DNA of 64,000 bases from Toxonevra muliebris (lineage: Eukaryota; Arthropoda; Insecta; Diptera; Pallopteridae). Numbering within the stretch: the stretch's first letter is position 1; every line of letters starts with the position of its first letter. The notes below the pieces were generated by a model. The model was given only the letters and a program-made list of their open reading frames with translations. It did not search any database and was not told the origin of the DNA. Below are positions 24,220-36,670 of the stretch, in pieces. The stretch is taken from assembly GCA_963691655.1 (NCBI GenBank), contig OY829326.1, positions 82,515,235-82,579,234 of the forward strand. Direction: 5' to 3'. Made by a program: the position numbers and the translations under genes.

Positions 24220-25386
24220 TAGCTAATCCCTTCATACCCGAACTTGTTCTGTTTACAAAGAAGTATAAGGTCGCGAAACTTGACGGTATCACTTTAGGAC
24301 TTTCTTTTCGAAGCAAAGTATCTTGAAATTATACTTGAAAGCTAGCTTAGCTGGAATATTGAAGAAAGGAAAAATAAAGCGCTATCTACGCATGTTAAAA
24401 CCCCAAATTGGTGGGGTGGCACATCCATTGGATGTATACGGCCGTCATCCTTCCTGTATCTTAGATCGCTGGTATGGTGGAATATAGCAAACAAGATCAG
24501 CTATCTCAAACAGCTTGTAAAAGTTCAAGGGTTAGCGTGCTTAGGAGTTACAAGAACCTGGAGCAAAACACCTTTAGCGGGGTTTGAAATGATTCTTCAC
24601 ATTCCACCCCTAGACGAATACATCGCAACACTTTCAGACACGTGTCTATCCTAAACAAGTATAGCACAACAGAAACCAAGAGAACTACAGACTATATCAA
24701 ACCGCAAGTGATAGTATAAAGAAAATTCTTAACCATCATACCCAGCAGACAGGAAAGGAATGGGTGGCCTTCAGTTCTACATTGCCTGGTCTAAAATGGA
24801 AGAGGGCACTGGATCCGGAGTTTTTGCGATTCACTAAAAATCATGGAGTTTTATAAACTCCCTGATGACTGCAGTATTTTTCAACCAGAGATCTTAGCTA
24901 TAAAGCCGCGCAAAACATTATTACACGGCAAATCAAGGTACTGGATGATATGATCATAAGATCTAAAGCAGTATTAAGCTGCTTTAATGCACTTAAGGAA
25001 TTAAGCAACAGCCATTAGGTTAAACTCAGCTAGATTCCCGGACATAATAATATTGAAGGAAACGACAAAGCTGGTGAACTAGCGAGAATGGGAATGAAAT
25101 AAACTGGTATCATTAAATATACCAATGGAAACCGTGAGATCATGTCTAGCCTAGAATCTGCGAAAACGAACAAGAAAATGAGACCGTTTGCAGAACTGGA
25201 GGACCTGGCGAAGATCCCGCCAGGTCCCGTAAGGTTCATCAGGAGTACTAAGAAGTTCCAGGATGGATTGATGTTTGATGAGATCTGTTTCGTGGGTGTG
25301 AAGGATTCCACAATTTTCAGGAACCAAATTTTTGGACCCCGTGGATGCTCAGTTTTTCTGAGCACTCCCCTTTAACCTAACCTAAT
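24220..25386 (+). mobile_element. LINE with RNase H (LOA/I-like), 3' portion, degenerate
   Basis: Successive frames give PELVLFTKKYKVAKLDGITL, an RT thumb (SFLYLRSLVWW, LVKVQGLACLGVTRT, LHIPPLDEYIATL), and an RNase H end with WIPGHNNIEGNDKAGELARM near 25030-25095. The element ends at ctttaacctaacctaa (25371-25386). Many stops. The 77-codon frame at 25142-25375 belongs to its 3' region. Confidence 0.75.
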
Positions 25387-25389
25387 CGA

Positions 25390-26470
25390 AATACCTCTTC
25401 AATAGGTATTTTGAAAAGAAGTGATATTGGAATAGCAGTTTCATTTTAGTAATTGTAAGAATAAAATAATTTATTTTTCATACTTTTATTTTACATGTTC
25501 TAGTTTCAATCTACATACATAAATTGTTATACACACAACATTGTGTCTGCTTACTGTATACATACTTTAAAACAAATTTAATTTTAAGTTTTTCTACACA
25601 TTGCATTTCAATTTTGCATTATTTGTTTTAAATTTTAAATTCTCTTAAATGTTATCAGTTCAACATAATTTTTTGATAAAAAGATTTAAACCATTTGGTA
25701 ATGGAATTCATTTATGGTTCAAAGAGGGTAGAAAGGATTTAATTTGGGATATTCAGATACTTTGGAATTGTTAAATTTCCAAAGCAAAGCATAAATGTTT
25801 TAAATTAATATTATTTTCTGTATTCGTGAATTAACTCACAGAAATGCCTTCAAAAATGTATTTATTCCACTGTAATTTTCTTTCAATACTATTAGAGATT
25901 AATTGTTGTTTATTCGAAACACGCTCAAATCCAGAAAACATTATAATCCTATTTTACCAGCTGGCCGGAAGACGCAGGAAAACGCCTACGTAATTAGAGG
26001 TGGTTCTAGATTTTGACTCTGGGCGTATTCCCACTAAAACATGATTTTAAAATGTTTATTGAATGATAAAAAGCTTGCCAATTTTACTCCAACTCATTTT
26101 GGAGGAGGTATATCTAATGTTTGAACAAATGCTAACGCTAATGAATATCGTACAAGAAAGCTGGTAGAGATAATAGATCGAAATGATGACTGAGGAGTAA
26201 TAACAATATCGATTGAAGAATATGGTAAAGGTGAACGAACTTAGGCTTTCATTGAAGACACTATTGAATGTAGCTAATTATAATCTATAAATTGCATATA
26301 TACATATACTATCCGAAAGAATATCACTTATTGCCGAAACTTTAGGCACCACACGTACAACTACGTTCTACGTTCTGCTGTTTTCTCACCAACGGCAGTC
26401 AAACGAGTAGTAGGTTTAAACCTTTTTTTTTTTGTATTGCACAATTCTTACAATTGCAAATGTTTATAAA
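25390..26470. other. Intergenic 3' of the RING-WWE gene
   Basis: AT-rich with no ORF or known repeat. It probably includes the 3' UTR of the long form. Confidence 0.4.
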
Positions 26471-26474
26471 CAAT

Positions 26475-27286
26475 TTAAAATCTTAATTGCCTCCGAGTGT
26501 AACTCCCGCCCGTCGTATCACCGTCGTCGTTCTCATCGTCACTTGAATCGATAATATTGCGCAGGGTCAGCGCATGAAAATCATTGAGCGTTTGCTCAAA
26601 TAGATCGATTGTTTGCTGGTCGGCCTCGGATATTACGTTTTGCGTTGCATCTAGTAAATCCTCGGCCGCTCCGAGCAGTTCGTGACTTTCACGTGTAACG
26701 GCCGACGCTCCCATGATCGGCGACGTTACCGGTGTCGAGGTAGCCAATATGGTGCCACTAAAATTTGAATGATTCTCACCGCTGGATTGCGCCGTGGCAT
26801 CGGAGGCATTGGAAGAAGTAGCTACGCTGCGAGACAGCTCATCGGCATGGGCGAGTGTTGAACCTATTATGTCGCTAGCAATGCGTATGGCCGCATCGGT
26901 CGCAGCAATAGTCGAAACGAAATCACTTGCGTTCGCTGGGTAATGCCGCATACTGTAGTCCAGTGGTAAAGTTAAATCGAGAAATGCGTCCATGCTCGAT
27001 GACGGACTGCCCTGCTGGCGACTTTGGTACACTTGTGAGGCGAAATTAGAGTCGGTCGTCACTGTATTGCCTTCAATGCGCAAACCAGCAACACCTTTCT
27101 TGGCAATCGTTGCCAAGTCACGTTTAACACGACGACAACGCGTTGGCTCATTTTGGCGTTGTTGCACCATAGCCTCCAAGTCAACGATATATACGTAGCC
27201 GGCCACAAGAATCGTGCATGATTTCTCACCCTTTTTATATGCATCCTCAATGTCTTGGCTAGTGCGGTCGTCGTACTGCCACCAAC
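26475..27286 (-). CDS. RNF146-like terminal exon of the long form: WWE second half and tail
   Basis: Acceptor ttctttcag (minus) directly before GTTGGTGG, in phase with exon 2. It encodes [54 protein letters not shown] and about 190 residues of Ser/Ala/Thr-rich tail with an acidic patch near the end. Open frame extending upstream of 27286 is intron sequence. Confidence 0.9.
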
Positions 27287-30200
27287 CTGAAAGAATCAGA
27301 ACCGAAAGACACACATAAAAATAAAAATAAACACAAGTAGGTACATTTATTTTTATTGGAATCATCTCATGAATGACACAATATGGCACTCTGAATAAAT
27401 AGCACATCTTTTCTAAAAAGTTAAGTAGAAAATGCCATGACATTAAAAATAAGGTTTTGATATTCCAGCCACTCCCTTGGTTGGCATATGCTTCGAACGA
27501 CGTATTTTTCGGCGTCGCAATGTCATATTCTGAGGGTACTGAACCATGTCCGCAAAATCGATTGTATAAATTGCACCGCATACGAGTAGATCGTATTTGC
27601 TACCTTCCTCGAGATCCACTACTTCGGTGCCGTATTGCGCCTGGTATGCCTCCTCGATCTCATTGCATGAACGCTTGTCATATGCCCACCAACCCCCTGT
27701 GGGAGTGCGCCAGTGTTAGTTGAATGATGGAAAATGTGACCTAATAATTGATTAAACTCACCGTTACGTCCTTCGTAGAACCATTGGTAACCATCCTCCG
27801 TAGTTTTCGTCGTGCAAATGTCATCAATCCCGTTAACTAATTGTGGATGATCCAAAAATTCCGGAGGAATCTCTCTTCGACACATCGCACAGCGACGATT
27901 TTTGTAAGCCACGCCCTGTAACAAACAAACATAGACAAATTAAATTTCAAATTTACAATCCAAGTGATGGATTCAATGAGTCTTTCATTACACAGTGCAA
28001 CAATTGTCGGGTCACCACGTATGGCCGCTACATGAAATAGAAACTAAAAACTAACAAAGCCCCCACTATTTTATGACTACCTGAAGTTGGCACACACTCA
28101 AGTCAATTTTTCCACCTTTGGCGATGTGTAAATCAGTAAAATGGATCAATGTATCAATGGAACAAGTGGAATTAAATATTTTATGTTATATATAAACAGG
28201 TTAATGAGCAAATGTAGTCATCACAACAACAGTGTATATAGAGACGGGCAAATCAGACGGCCGTTTCGGAATCCGCCACAATTCCTCGTCAGTGATCTTA
28301 GTGATAGTTCTTAATCTTTCAATATCCTATATAAGCTACTAATATTTGAAATCATAACCCAGAATTACGGATTTGATTCCAAATATCTTCACTGAATAGA
28401 GATATTGAAAGAAACTACCACTACCGGCCGTCTGATTTGCCCGTCTCTATATACATTGTTGTTGTGATGACTACATTTGTTCATTAACCTGTTTATATAT
28501 AACTTCAAATAACGAAATTGACATGAACTTAAGTCATGACTTTGAAAATTAACCTCTAGATTTAATTTTCATAGTCTCCTAAAAAACTATCATTAAATAT
28601 TTTATGTTTGAACAGATATACAAAGAAAAATAAATAAATAAAAAATACTCTTCAGTACATTTTCGCATTTTCAAAAGTCATATTTTGTTTGCTTTGATGC
28701 GAAATTGCTACAAACATAACAAAAATAGTTTAAATTGGTCGCGTTCAGAAGGCACAACTGAGGCGAGCGTGTCTTCTGAACGCATAGCTGTGAGTTTTTG
28801 ATCATCACAACTGTTGGCATTCGGTCGTCATTTTTTCCATCATATTATTTTTCTGCTCTTTCTGGCCAACAACAAGTAGTCTCAAAAATTTTGACAGTTC
28901 GCAGAAAAAACTCACGTTGTTTACTTTTGTTTGACAGCGTCTTGGTGGATTTTAGACGACGGCTGGGACCCGATATCTTCTTATGATTCGGCGGCTATCA
29001 TAAAAATATTCAAATATTATATTTTAAATAACCCTATTATAATCAAATTTATCTTTGTAATATTATTCATTTCATATTATGTGCTGTGTCGATCAATTGC
29101 ACGGGAACGGGTTAGCCGATAAATTACGGCAGACAGCAAGAAAAAAATGGCAGCGAGTGAAGTTGACTGCGAGTCGCAAGACGCAGGTTTTTGGCTTTGA
29201 CAGATTATGTATCATGTCGTTCAGAAGAAAAACATGTTTATTTCCAACAGTAGAGAATGTAAAAACAACAGTTGGAAATTTTCTGTACCTTCTGAACGCG
29301 ACCATTATTGCTCACATTCTGGTACACTGAGAAGTTAATAAAAAGGTTAGTCTTTCGTCATATCGTCCCGTTACTGGATGCCATGATCCAATTTTGAAAA
29401 TTTTCAAAACGCAATTTCTTCAATAAGAAATTTTAGTACTTAAAAAAATAAAAAAAAAAATTGTTTCTGAATTTTAGATGGTATAGTAGTTTTTGGCTTA
29501 CCCTAAGAAAAGTTAGCTTTTATAATCTAAATAAGCGTGTAATGCGTAAAATTTCTGTTAAAATGGCTCATACCCATACATTTTGTATGAAGCTGACTGA
29601 AATACGCAGCGCACTTACCCAAACCTATTTCTATTTTCTATTTTGACATTGCGTAAAGAGAGAAATTTGAGAGGGGAGAGTTTTTTTTCATAGAACACAG
29701 CAAATAATATAAATAAGCAACTTCTAATTTTAATATGTTTGACACCATGGCGAAATTATAACAGGTGATAGCAGCGTCAGATCTGTCTTCTCAAATTTTT
29801 TTTATATGAAGATAATCTTAACTGTCAAAATCTTTGTTTTTTTTTTTTTTTCCCCCATGCATTTGTTCTTGTGCTTTTGCCAATTACGATTTTTAGCAAC
29901 AACAAAGTAGCGTGTTGTTATTATTACGTTGTACTTGTTGTAATGCTGCTACCACCATGTTAAATCCGCCTTGGTTTGACACCTAGAAACTGACAGTATT
30001 TTGTGCTCTATTTCAGTCAGGTATTGCGTTTGAGTGCGCTGCGTAATTTTGCGCATACGCATTACGCACTTATTTAGGTTGGGCTGTTATGTTCAAAATA
30101 CTTTTTGTTGAAAAAGGTAAAATTTAAATATATATAATATATAATGCTTTCAAAAGAATTCTGTGTCGGACGTTAAGAGTCTCATTATATCTAGTCGGCC

Positions 30201-33200
30201 AAAAACTATTTTTAAAATACAAAATATATTTCAATTAGTGTGTCTGGTGTTCCGGCCTAATTTTCAAGGTTATTTCAGGAATTTTTTATTATAACAAAAT
30301 AAAATGCGATCATTTCATTTTTTGTATGTTATTATTGACATCTTGAACTGTACAAAAAATTTTTTTTTGGAGTTTATTTAACGACATTTTTGTAGTATTT
30401 TTTACGTCCAAAGTGGGCACCTAACAAAAGGTGTGGGGCTGGGCCTGGTGATTACAGTACTTGAAGTCTTCTTAAACAAAAAATTTAAATAGATTATTGT
30501 TCTGTAGGTTTGTCATTCTAGCAGGTAGTAGTTTTAAACATATGGATTAAAAAATAACAAAATGGCGGACTTCCAAATTTTTTTTGAAAATCGTTGTAAA
30601 AAATAGGAAATAATGATTAAAAATTCTACTACCTGCGAAAGCCATTGGCGTGTAAAATAACACATTAAAAGTTCAGCCCAATCGGTTCGATAGAATTCTC
30701 TCAGACCCCTAAGTCAGTCAAAAAAAAGTTGTTTCGAGAAAAACGATTTTTAAGTTTTAACAACAGATAAAGCTCTCGGCTATGAATTATAACTTCGTTA
30801 ATATTTTGAGTTTTGGTCTGAAATTTTTACAGTATACTTTCAATGTATTGTACTTTCGAAATACATTTAAAAAAATAAACTTTCAATGTATTGTACTTTC
30901 GAAATACATTTAAAAAAATAATCGATTTTTTGAGACTCGAACACCAGACTACATCCTTAATAAATAACATTTAATGTTATTTATTATATTGGTACATTTT
31001 CCCCCCATTTGGTACATTTTTTTGTAAATATTGGTACAAAATAAAATGAGTAAGTGGCAACCGTGATATAGAAATATTATACAGTGATTACTTTTGGGAA
31101 AAATTAAAAAATGTATTTTTAACGAATTTTCAAAGTTGCTGTTCGATTAATCGAACGTTGGGACGATATGAGTTAACATTTTTATTTCTGAACTAGCTTT
31201 TTTTTTGATTCCACTCTATCTGTTGTATGGTTGTTATTAACGGTGTATCATTTGTCTTTCATTGCATCTTCAGGCATCTCTCAGGGCAGCATCCCTCAGG
31301 GCAGCATCCATTGCTGTTCATTCATGATGTAAAACTATACAAATCCCAAATAATATCACTTTACAACCTAAATATATACCTAATTGCTGTGTATATAAAC
31401 ATGTTGATATACTACTATATATATATATCGTTCACACCCATTTACTAAATTTACTAAAAGACTGTCATAACTCAAAAAACGCGATTTCGCTGAAAACGCG
31501 TTTAAAGTTTTCAATTGACTCCCACTTTGCAGAAAAAAGAAGAAATCTTATAATTCTCACGCGCGTATACAAGATATTAATATGAAATTTTTACACAATA
31601 TGAAGCGTGATATAATGAATAATTCTGCATCATTAACTCAAAAATCGTGTTTGTTTTTACTTATGACAGTCTTTTAGTAAATGAGCGATATATATACATA
31701 TACATTACTATGCACTAGTCTAAGCAACTATACTGTTATACTATATACTTATAGAACATACTTTAATAAAGGCAGTCGTAAGATGACGGTGTCAACATGT
31801 CTTTAAAAACCAATTTTTTCCAGCACCATAGAAACCAACTTTCCACTGAATCGGATGAGCAAGGTGCAAGTTAACACCAAGTAGCTTAAACCATTGAAAC
31901 TAGATATAAAGGTGGCTGAAAAAAATGACTGATGAAAACACACATAGATCGACAACCTGATACTTCTGGTACTGCACACTACCAAATTAACAGTGGTACT
32001 GATGACAGTGGCATTAACGATAGTGGTAATGGAGATATACCGGATTCAAAAAGCCCAAAAATAGTATTTTAAAGTTCATTTCATTTTTTATATATATATT
32101 TTTTTTTTGTACTTTTATGATTTAAAGAAATGTTAATTTTTGTAATAAAAATTACATTTTTTATCACACTTTTTTTATAAAACGATATTTTTTGTATTTT
32201 AATTCTATTTTTTTCATAAAAATGCTATTTGCAAAATACTAATGTACTAAAAATAACAAAATATGTTTTGTAACATCATTAGGTAAGGGAGTGTTTCCGC
32301 GTATGAGACGGGTTTGGTTTTTGAGCCATAAATTTTCACCGGTTAAACTAAATCTGGTGTTTTATATACGGTGAGAAAGGTAATGAAAATACGCAATTTT
32401 AAAAAGTATAGTGATTCCATTGGCACGCAAAATTGTATGACCAATTTCTGAGGATGTGTATTTTTCCAAAAAAAATGTATACCCGTGTATGAGACACTAG
32501 CGTATGTATGAGTATGAGTAACGCTCGTATCTATACAGTTTTTCGCGGTAGTATACCGCTTTTTCAACTCCAAAACCGCATACCGCCTTTTTCCCCAAAA
32601 TACCGCGTTTATACTAAGGAAAAAATATAAAATTTTTGAACACTACGAAATTCAAATTTATCAATCACAATGCAAAACGTGTCAGAGAACAAGGGCAACT
32701 CGTTGCAAGTATACCTTTGAAAGAAGTGGAAACATTGAAGGCTATGTAACTTGAAATATCCATGCGTTGATTTCTATATATACCTCATAGAAAAGCCGGA
32801 ATCGCTTCGTCAAATTTCTTCAAAGAACAAATTCAATACAACTACAAAAGGAAATATGAAAATGGAGAACGAAGACGATTTAGATGATGGATAAATTGCT
32901 TTCCTGGTAAATTTTCATTGAAAAAAATTGATACCGCGAAATATACAGTTTTTTTCAAATCGATTTACAGTTTTTTAAAAATTTTTGGTAGAAATATACA
33001 GTTTTTGGTAGGAAAAAAGATACGAGCGTTAAGTATGAGTGAAACTGAAATCAAAAACTAAATTGAACGCACTCCCTAGAAAAATGACAATGCTCAAAAA
33101 ATAATTGCCCCGAAGTTTCACAAAAATCGGATAATATTTGAATTGGCGCAGAGATTGAAGTTTATGAAATGCGTTTTCAATACAAATGGAATTTTTTTGT

Positions 33201-36200
33201 TATGCTGTAAGGCAGTCGGCTGGGGAATTGATGAAACCAAGTTTTTTTGAAAGCTTGGGTTGTATATAGAAAAGTAATTTCTCAATTTTCCCAGGTTATA
33301 ATAAAATATAAGAAATATATTATTATTTATCACATAAAATAAAAATATTAAGTCAAAAGTAACAAAATGCACAAAACTGGCGCGACAAACCTAAAGCACA
33401 TATCAAATATATTAATGGGAAAGTTCGATTTCTGCACTATTTTGTAGGGTATCCATTATTTTTCAGAGCTGTTGCACATTTACGTGGCATGGACTCAATA
33501 ATAATAATTGCTCAAAACGTCCACAGAAATGTTATTCCATGCAATCTCAGATTGATAGAAAATGGAATCCTTGTTTTTATCCTTTATTCGCTGAATTTTA
33601 CGATCTATAATTTCCTATACATTTTTTGGGATTGAGATTGAGTGAATGGGTGGGCCTCTATAAAATACTGATCTTATTGACAACAAACCACTCTTTTACA
33701 CACCGTGCTGGAACCGTCATCGTGCTGGTAGACTTGCATTAACAGCAGACCTTCCTCAGTATAAGGTAACATAACATTCTGGGGAATATCTTTGCACATC
33801 AGACGGTCCATTATACCTCCTATTTTATGAATTGGACCGATTCCATGGCTGAAAAAAATCACCAAAGCACTACGTTGCCTCCCCCGTATTATACGGTGCT
33901 TTTCAAATAACGCGGATTTCATTGTAGCCTTATTGGTCTGCACACTAGCTTTAATCCTTTGCAATCTTTCGTGTTAAATATCGATTCATCAATAAGAAGC
34001 ACGGTCTTTTATTTGGCAGTAGCCCAGCTAAAGTGCGCTGCTACAAATTCGTGCCTTGCCTGTCGATTCTTTCGAGAAATAAATAGCTCTTTTACGCTTT
34101 GGTATGTTGTTAAGCCACCCTCCACAGCTCGTCGTTGGATAAACCTGTATAAAATGTTTAAACGCAATTTATTTCCAAGATATAAAAGGATCTTTTTTTA
34201 TAAACCGAATGACGGCCTGATCCTCACGTTTGGTTGTGCCCCGTGGTCTGCCACCTCCATATTTACTATTTAAATATGGGAAGCGTGAAAATTGCTTATA
34301 GCTCGGGAATTAACGTAATGGCGAATACATAATTTTATTATAATGCATGTCACTGATTCAGCTTTATTAAATCCACTTAGAATATTTTCTCTAAATTGTG
34401 CAGAATACTTATTTCGAGCGATTTTGGGATACGAAATTTTGAAATGCGAACGGTGACGGTGAATGATAACCAAAAACATATATACGCTTCCAAGTTTTTT
34501 TAAAATTTGCTTTTTGTTTTCCAAAATAACGGGTTTCTAGTTTAAAGATGGTTGTTGTTGTTTATTTTTAACAATTGATTCTAATTGAAAGCGAAAAATA
34601 TTATGTGCTTTAGTTTTGTCGCGGCAGGTTAAGGCATATTGCGCAATGTTAGTAAAAAAAGAAGAAAAACTTTACTCAATTTTGAATGTAATTTTGTTGC
34701 AACAAGTGCACAAATATACTAAATTTGTAAAACAAAAAAAAAAAAAATATGTGCATACTTGCATATTTTTAAGTTTTATTGAACTAAATGTTGAGAAGGA
34801 AGAGTTTGTGCTTTAGTTTTGTCCGGCAGTGTATATATAGGAATTTAAAATGTTGACTAATGAGAGCAGTTGTCATTGCCAACAACTGGCAACATTGAAG
34901 AAGATGCAGACAATGAGACTATTGAAAACATGAGCTCAATTCGGCATAAAGCATTTTTAATTTGAAGAAGAATGTGACGTGTGTCGAATATCGATAGCGA
35001 ATTATAATCAAAACAAAATTGTAAGTGTTAACGAAGAACAACATAAAGCGTGCTAATGAAAACTAGGAAGCATTAAACAAAAGAAATTGCCGAGGTTATG
35101 TTATTAACCCTTAAGCACCAACTAATAAAAAAAAATCATGAAAATACATATCGTTCCCTTAGCTTAGAAATGCCCTACCTAGCCTTTTTTTGAAATTAAA
35201 TTGTTGGCTTTTTCTGGTACATACAGTTAATTACGGCCCATTAGGTGACGATATGTAGAAAATTGGCTTTTTATTCCATTACCTAGCTACCTAGACTCTT
35301 TCGAGTTTCATGTAAGCATAATATTCTATTAACACATCGAGTTTGATTTTGCGCTCCTGAACATAACTTCATTATTAGATGCCATAGCTTACAAGGTATT
35401 CTGTTTAAATATTTGATTTGTATGGGAGTTGCTACACCTAGTTTTTGAATACCAACCACATTTTTTCAGAGAAGTGCAATGTCAACTTATGTCTCTATGC
35501 GTAACTTAAATGTTAAAATTACCGCAGCTTCGAAAATATGTAGTTTTAAGTATTTTATTTGTATGGGAATTCTGCCAATACAATACAGCCCATTCTGCTT
35601 GCGTAGATGTGTTAATTCCATCAGCAAAATTCTGATAGTTTCCAAGATATTGTGTTTGTATTTACTATACAGTCTATAGTTTAACCAATAAATAGATGCA
35701 CCTCACTACCAAGATAGCCGATTTTCAAAACGTTTTCGAATGCGCTGCCATGCAATACATGTTGAAGTCCTAAGTAAAACATGAAGTGCAAAACCGTACT
35801 TAAACTAGTTTGGCTAAAACAAATTACATTCGTTTACGAGACGCTAGCCTTTAATAGGTTAATAATTGCAAATTTTTTTTTTACAATTTCGATAATGTAT
35901 GTATCTATGTATTTATGAACAAGCAGATTCTTATGGAACCTTGAAAACTGCGAACAATAGGAATGCGTTGCATTGATTATAAAGAAAGCCATTCTAGCTA
36001 AGATGATTTTAAGTTTCTATTTCACAATACAAATGCGCTTAGAATACAAAGCAATTTCCGCATCAGAAATTTGCATTGGCACGGGCCCGCCCCGCTTTAT
36101 CACTTGTACTTAAATTATTTTTTAATAGTTTTAAATTCTCACCACGTACAGTATTTAATTCATTGCTTATGTATTATTTTCAAAACTTTAATATATAAAA

Positions 36201-36670
36201 GTACTCACTTTTACGCACAGAAAACAAAAGATGTGACCGCATGGAAGACGTGCCGGATGAATACAAGTCTGAAGGCAGATGGGACATTCTAGCGTCGTTG
36301 CTGCAGCTGGCTCAGCAGCAGCTGCTTCGTGACGTAATGTCTTGGTGTTTAAACTTGAGGACGGCGATGACACTTTGCTGGCCGTAGCGGCATTAGCATT
36401 TGTGGAACTGAATGTAGAGGTAGATGGTGAGGTGCATAGATCGATAACTGCCATAATGGTTGGTGCTTCCAGCTGCCGTTCAGCAGGTACCAGTGTCAGC
36501 ACACGCAAGTCATCATCGTGAGATGATGATACTGTTACTGATGCTTCAATTGCTGTTGGTGATTCATGATCTCCCCCTTCTGCGCCTTCAACATTTTCCA
36601 AATCCATTTGGTCGACACTTTTAGTTGTGATTTGGTTCTTGTTTTTCTCTTTGCTTTCACTCAATTTCAA
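26475..36670 (-). CDS. RNF146/Iduna-type RING-WWE E3 ubiquitin ligase, long form
   Basis: Join (minus) of 36670-36209, 27915-27762 and 27286-26475 gives 475 residues. RNF146 proteins bind poly(ADP-ribose) chains through the WWE domain and ubiquitinate the PARylated protein with the RING domain, for example in axin and tankyrase turnover. Visible here: a low-complexity N-terminus of about 125 residues; a C3HC4 RING with Cys129, Cys132, Cys144, His146, Cys149, Cys152, Cys163, Cys166 split by intron 1; the linker [13 protein letters not shown]; a WWE domain from about 195 to 270 ([10 protein letters not shown], then WWQYDDRTS and [16 protein letters not shown]); the family motif KKGVAGLR; and a long Ser/Ala-rich tail ending in acidic [10 protein letters not shown]. 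It is longer than human RNF146 (359 aa as I recall) because of both termini. The fly orthologue is probably CG8786 (from memory). Confidence 0.9.
27346..27357 (-). terminator. Tandem AATAAA after the short-form stop codon
   Basis: Two adjacent minus-strand AATAAA hexamers (plus strand TTTATT at 27346 and 27352) lie about 90 bp past the TAA at 27443 and before the next WWE exon. They would allow the short transcript to end here. Confidence 0.5.
27443..27696 (-). CDS. RNF146-like alternative terminal WWE exon, short form
   Basis: The acceptor ctcccacag (minus) is followed by an open frame in the phase left by exon 2. It reads [18 protein letters not shown], then a Glu-rich linker, [20 protein letters not shown], a basic stretch RRRKIRR, and [12 protein letters not shown] before TAA. 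Every block of the WWE second half seen in the 26475-27286 exon is present in the same order, including the KGVAG motif, so this is a diverged duplicate of that exon. It ends in a stop about 90 bp before two AATAAA signals. Spliced from exon 2 it would give a 289-residue ligase without the long C-terminal tail. Alternatively it could be an unused relic, but the open frame and intact motifs argue against that. Confidence 0.8.
27762..27915 (-). CDS. RNF146-like exon 2: RING end and WWE start
   Basis: Acceptor gtttgttacag on the minus strand and donor G|GTGAGT. The 51 codons plus 1 nt run from [15 protein letters not shown] to YQWFYEGRN. The single leftover base (G) can be completed by either of the two downstream WWE exons. 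Confidence 0.9.
28188..28591. mobile_element. Foldback element, 404 bp, flanked by a 17-bp duplication
   Basis: ATTAAATATTTTATGTT is present at 28171-28187 and 28592-28608. Inside, inverted arms of about 70 bp (28190-28262 against 28429-28500) carry gacgggcaaatcagacggcc and its complement. It lies in intron 1 of the ligase gene. The right arm also occurs at 7241-7420. Confidence 0.65.
28737..29303. mobile_element. MITE, 567 bp, GGTCGCGTTCAGAAGG ends
   Basis: GGTCGCGTTCAGAAGG at 28737 is matched in inverted form, ending at 29303. Internal cgttcagaag motifs appear in both orientations (28772, 29218). Possible 3-bp ATT duplication. Confidence 0.6.
29304..31426. other. Ligase intron, repeats only
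   Basis: 29856-29960 is a dispersed repeat that recurs inverted at 58716-58815. 30837-30922 is two tandem copies of a 45-bp unit beginning actttcaatgtattgtactt. 31280-31310 is two copies of a 15-bp ctcagggcagcatcc unit. The remainder is unidentified. Confidence 0.5.
31427..31689. mobile_element. MITE copy 2, uninterrupted
   Basis: Same family as 5001-5352: tttactaaaagactgtcata at the left (31450) and its inverse at the right, ending gagcgat at 31689. The left terminus carries a short extra segment. Confidence 0.75.
31690..32510. other. Ligase intron, nothing recognised
   Basis: AT-rich, with short ORFs lacking protein character. Confidence 0.5.
32519..33031. mobile_element. hAT-like non-autonomous element, 513 bp
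   Basis: Inverted ends TAACGCTCGTATC and GATACGAGCGTTA, and a perfect 8-bp duplication AGTATGAG (32511-32518 and 33032-33039). Internal ataccgc/gcggtat and atacagttttt motifs are repeated. Confidence 0.75.
33376..34627 (-). mobile_element. Tc1-like transposon, degenerate
   Basis: cgcgacaaacctaaagcaca at 33381 is matched in inverted form at 34601-34622. A second copy of the right-end motif (gtgctttagttttgtccggc) lies about 200 bp further out at 34808, which could mean an inverted/direct-repeat end structure. The transposase inside is broken. Confidence 0.65.
33600..34270 (-). pseudogene. Tc1-like transposase, broken
   Basis: The minus frames include [20 protein letters not shown] (linker after the HTH), [25 protein letters not shown] and [20 protein letters not shown], then a decayed SLNLNPKK where SPDLNPIE is expected. 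The order matches Tc1 enzymes. Several stops and frameshifts. Confidence 0.75.
34628..36208. other. Ligase intron 1, first part
   Basis: gttattaaccctta near 35099 and its partial inverse near 35855 may bound another MITE. Otherwise unidentified. Confidence 0.3.
36209..36670 (-). CDS. RNF146-like exon 1: N-terminus and first half of the RING
   Basis: ATG at 36670-36668; 154 codons end with CVK, followed by donor GTGAGT. It encodes [13 protein letters not shown] at the start and [18 protein letters not shown] near the end. The upstream 400 bp is AT-rich and no TATA box stands out. Confidence 0.88.

Noticed and set aside
25030..25365. 111-residue minus-strand ORF
   Set aside because: Antisense of the LINE 3' region, which reads correctly on the plus strand.
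27287..27442. In-frame N-terminal extension of the long-form WWE exon
   Set aside because: A clear acceptor at 27287-27296 and family alignment show that the upstream open frame is intron.
36188..36208. VSTFIY as the C-terminus of the RING protein
   Set aside because: These codons follow a GTGAGT donor; the RING is only completed by the exon at 27762-27915.
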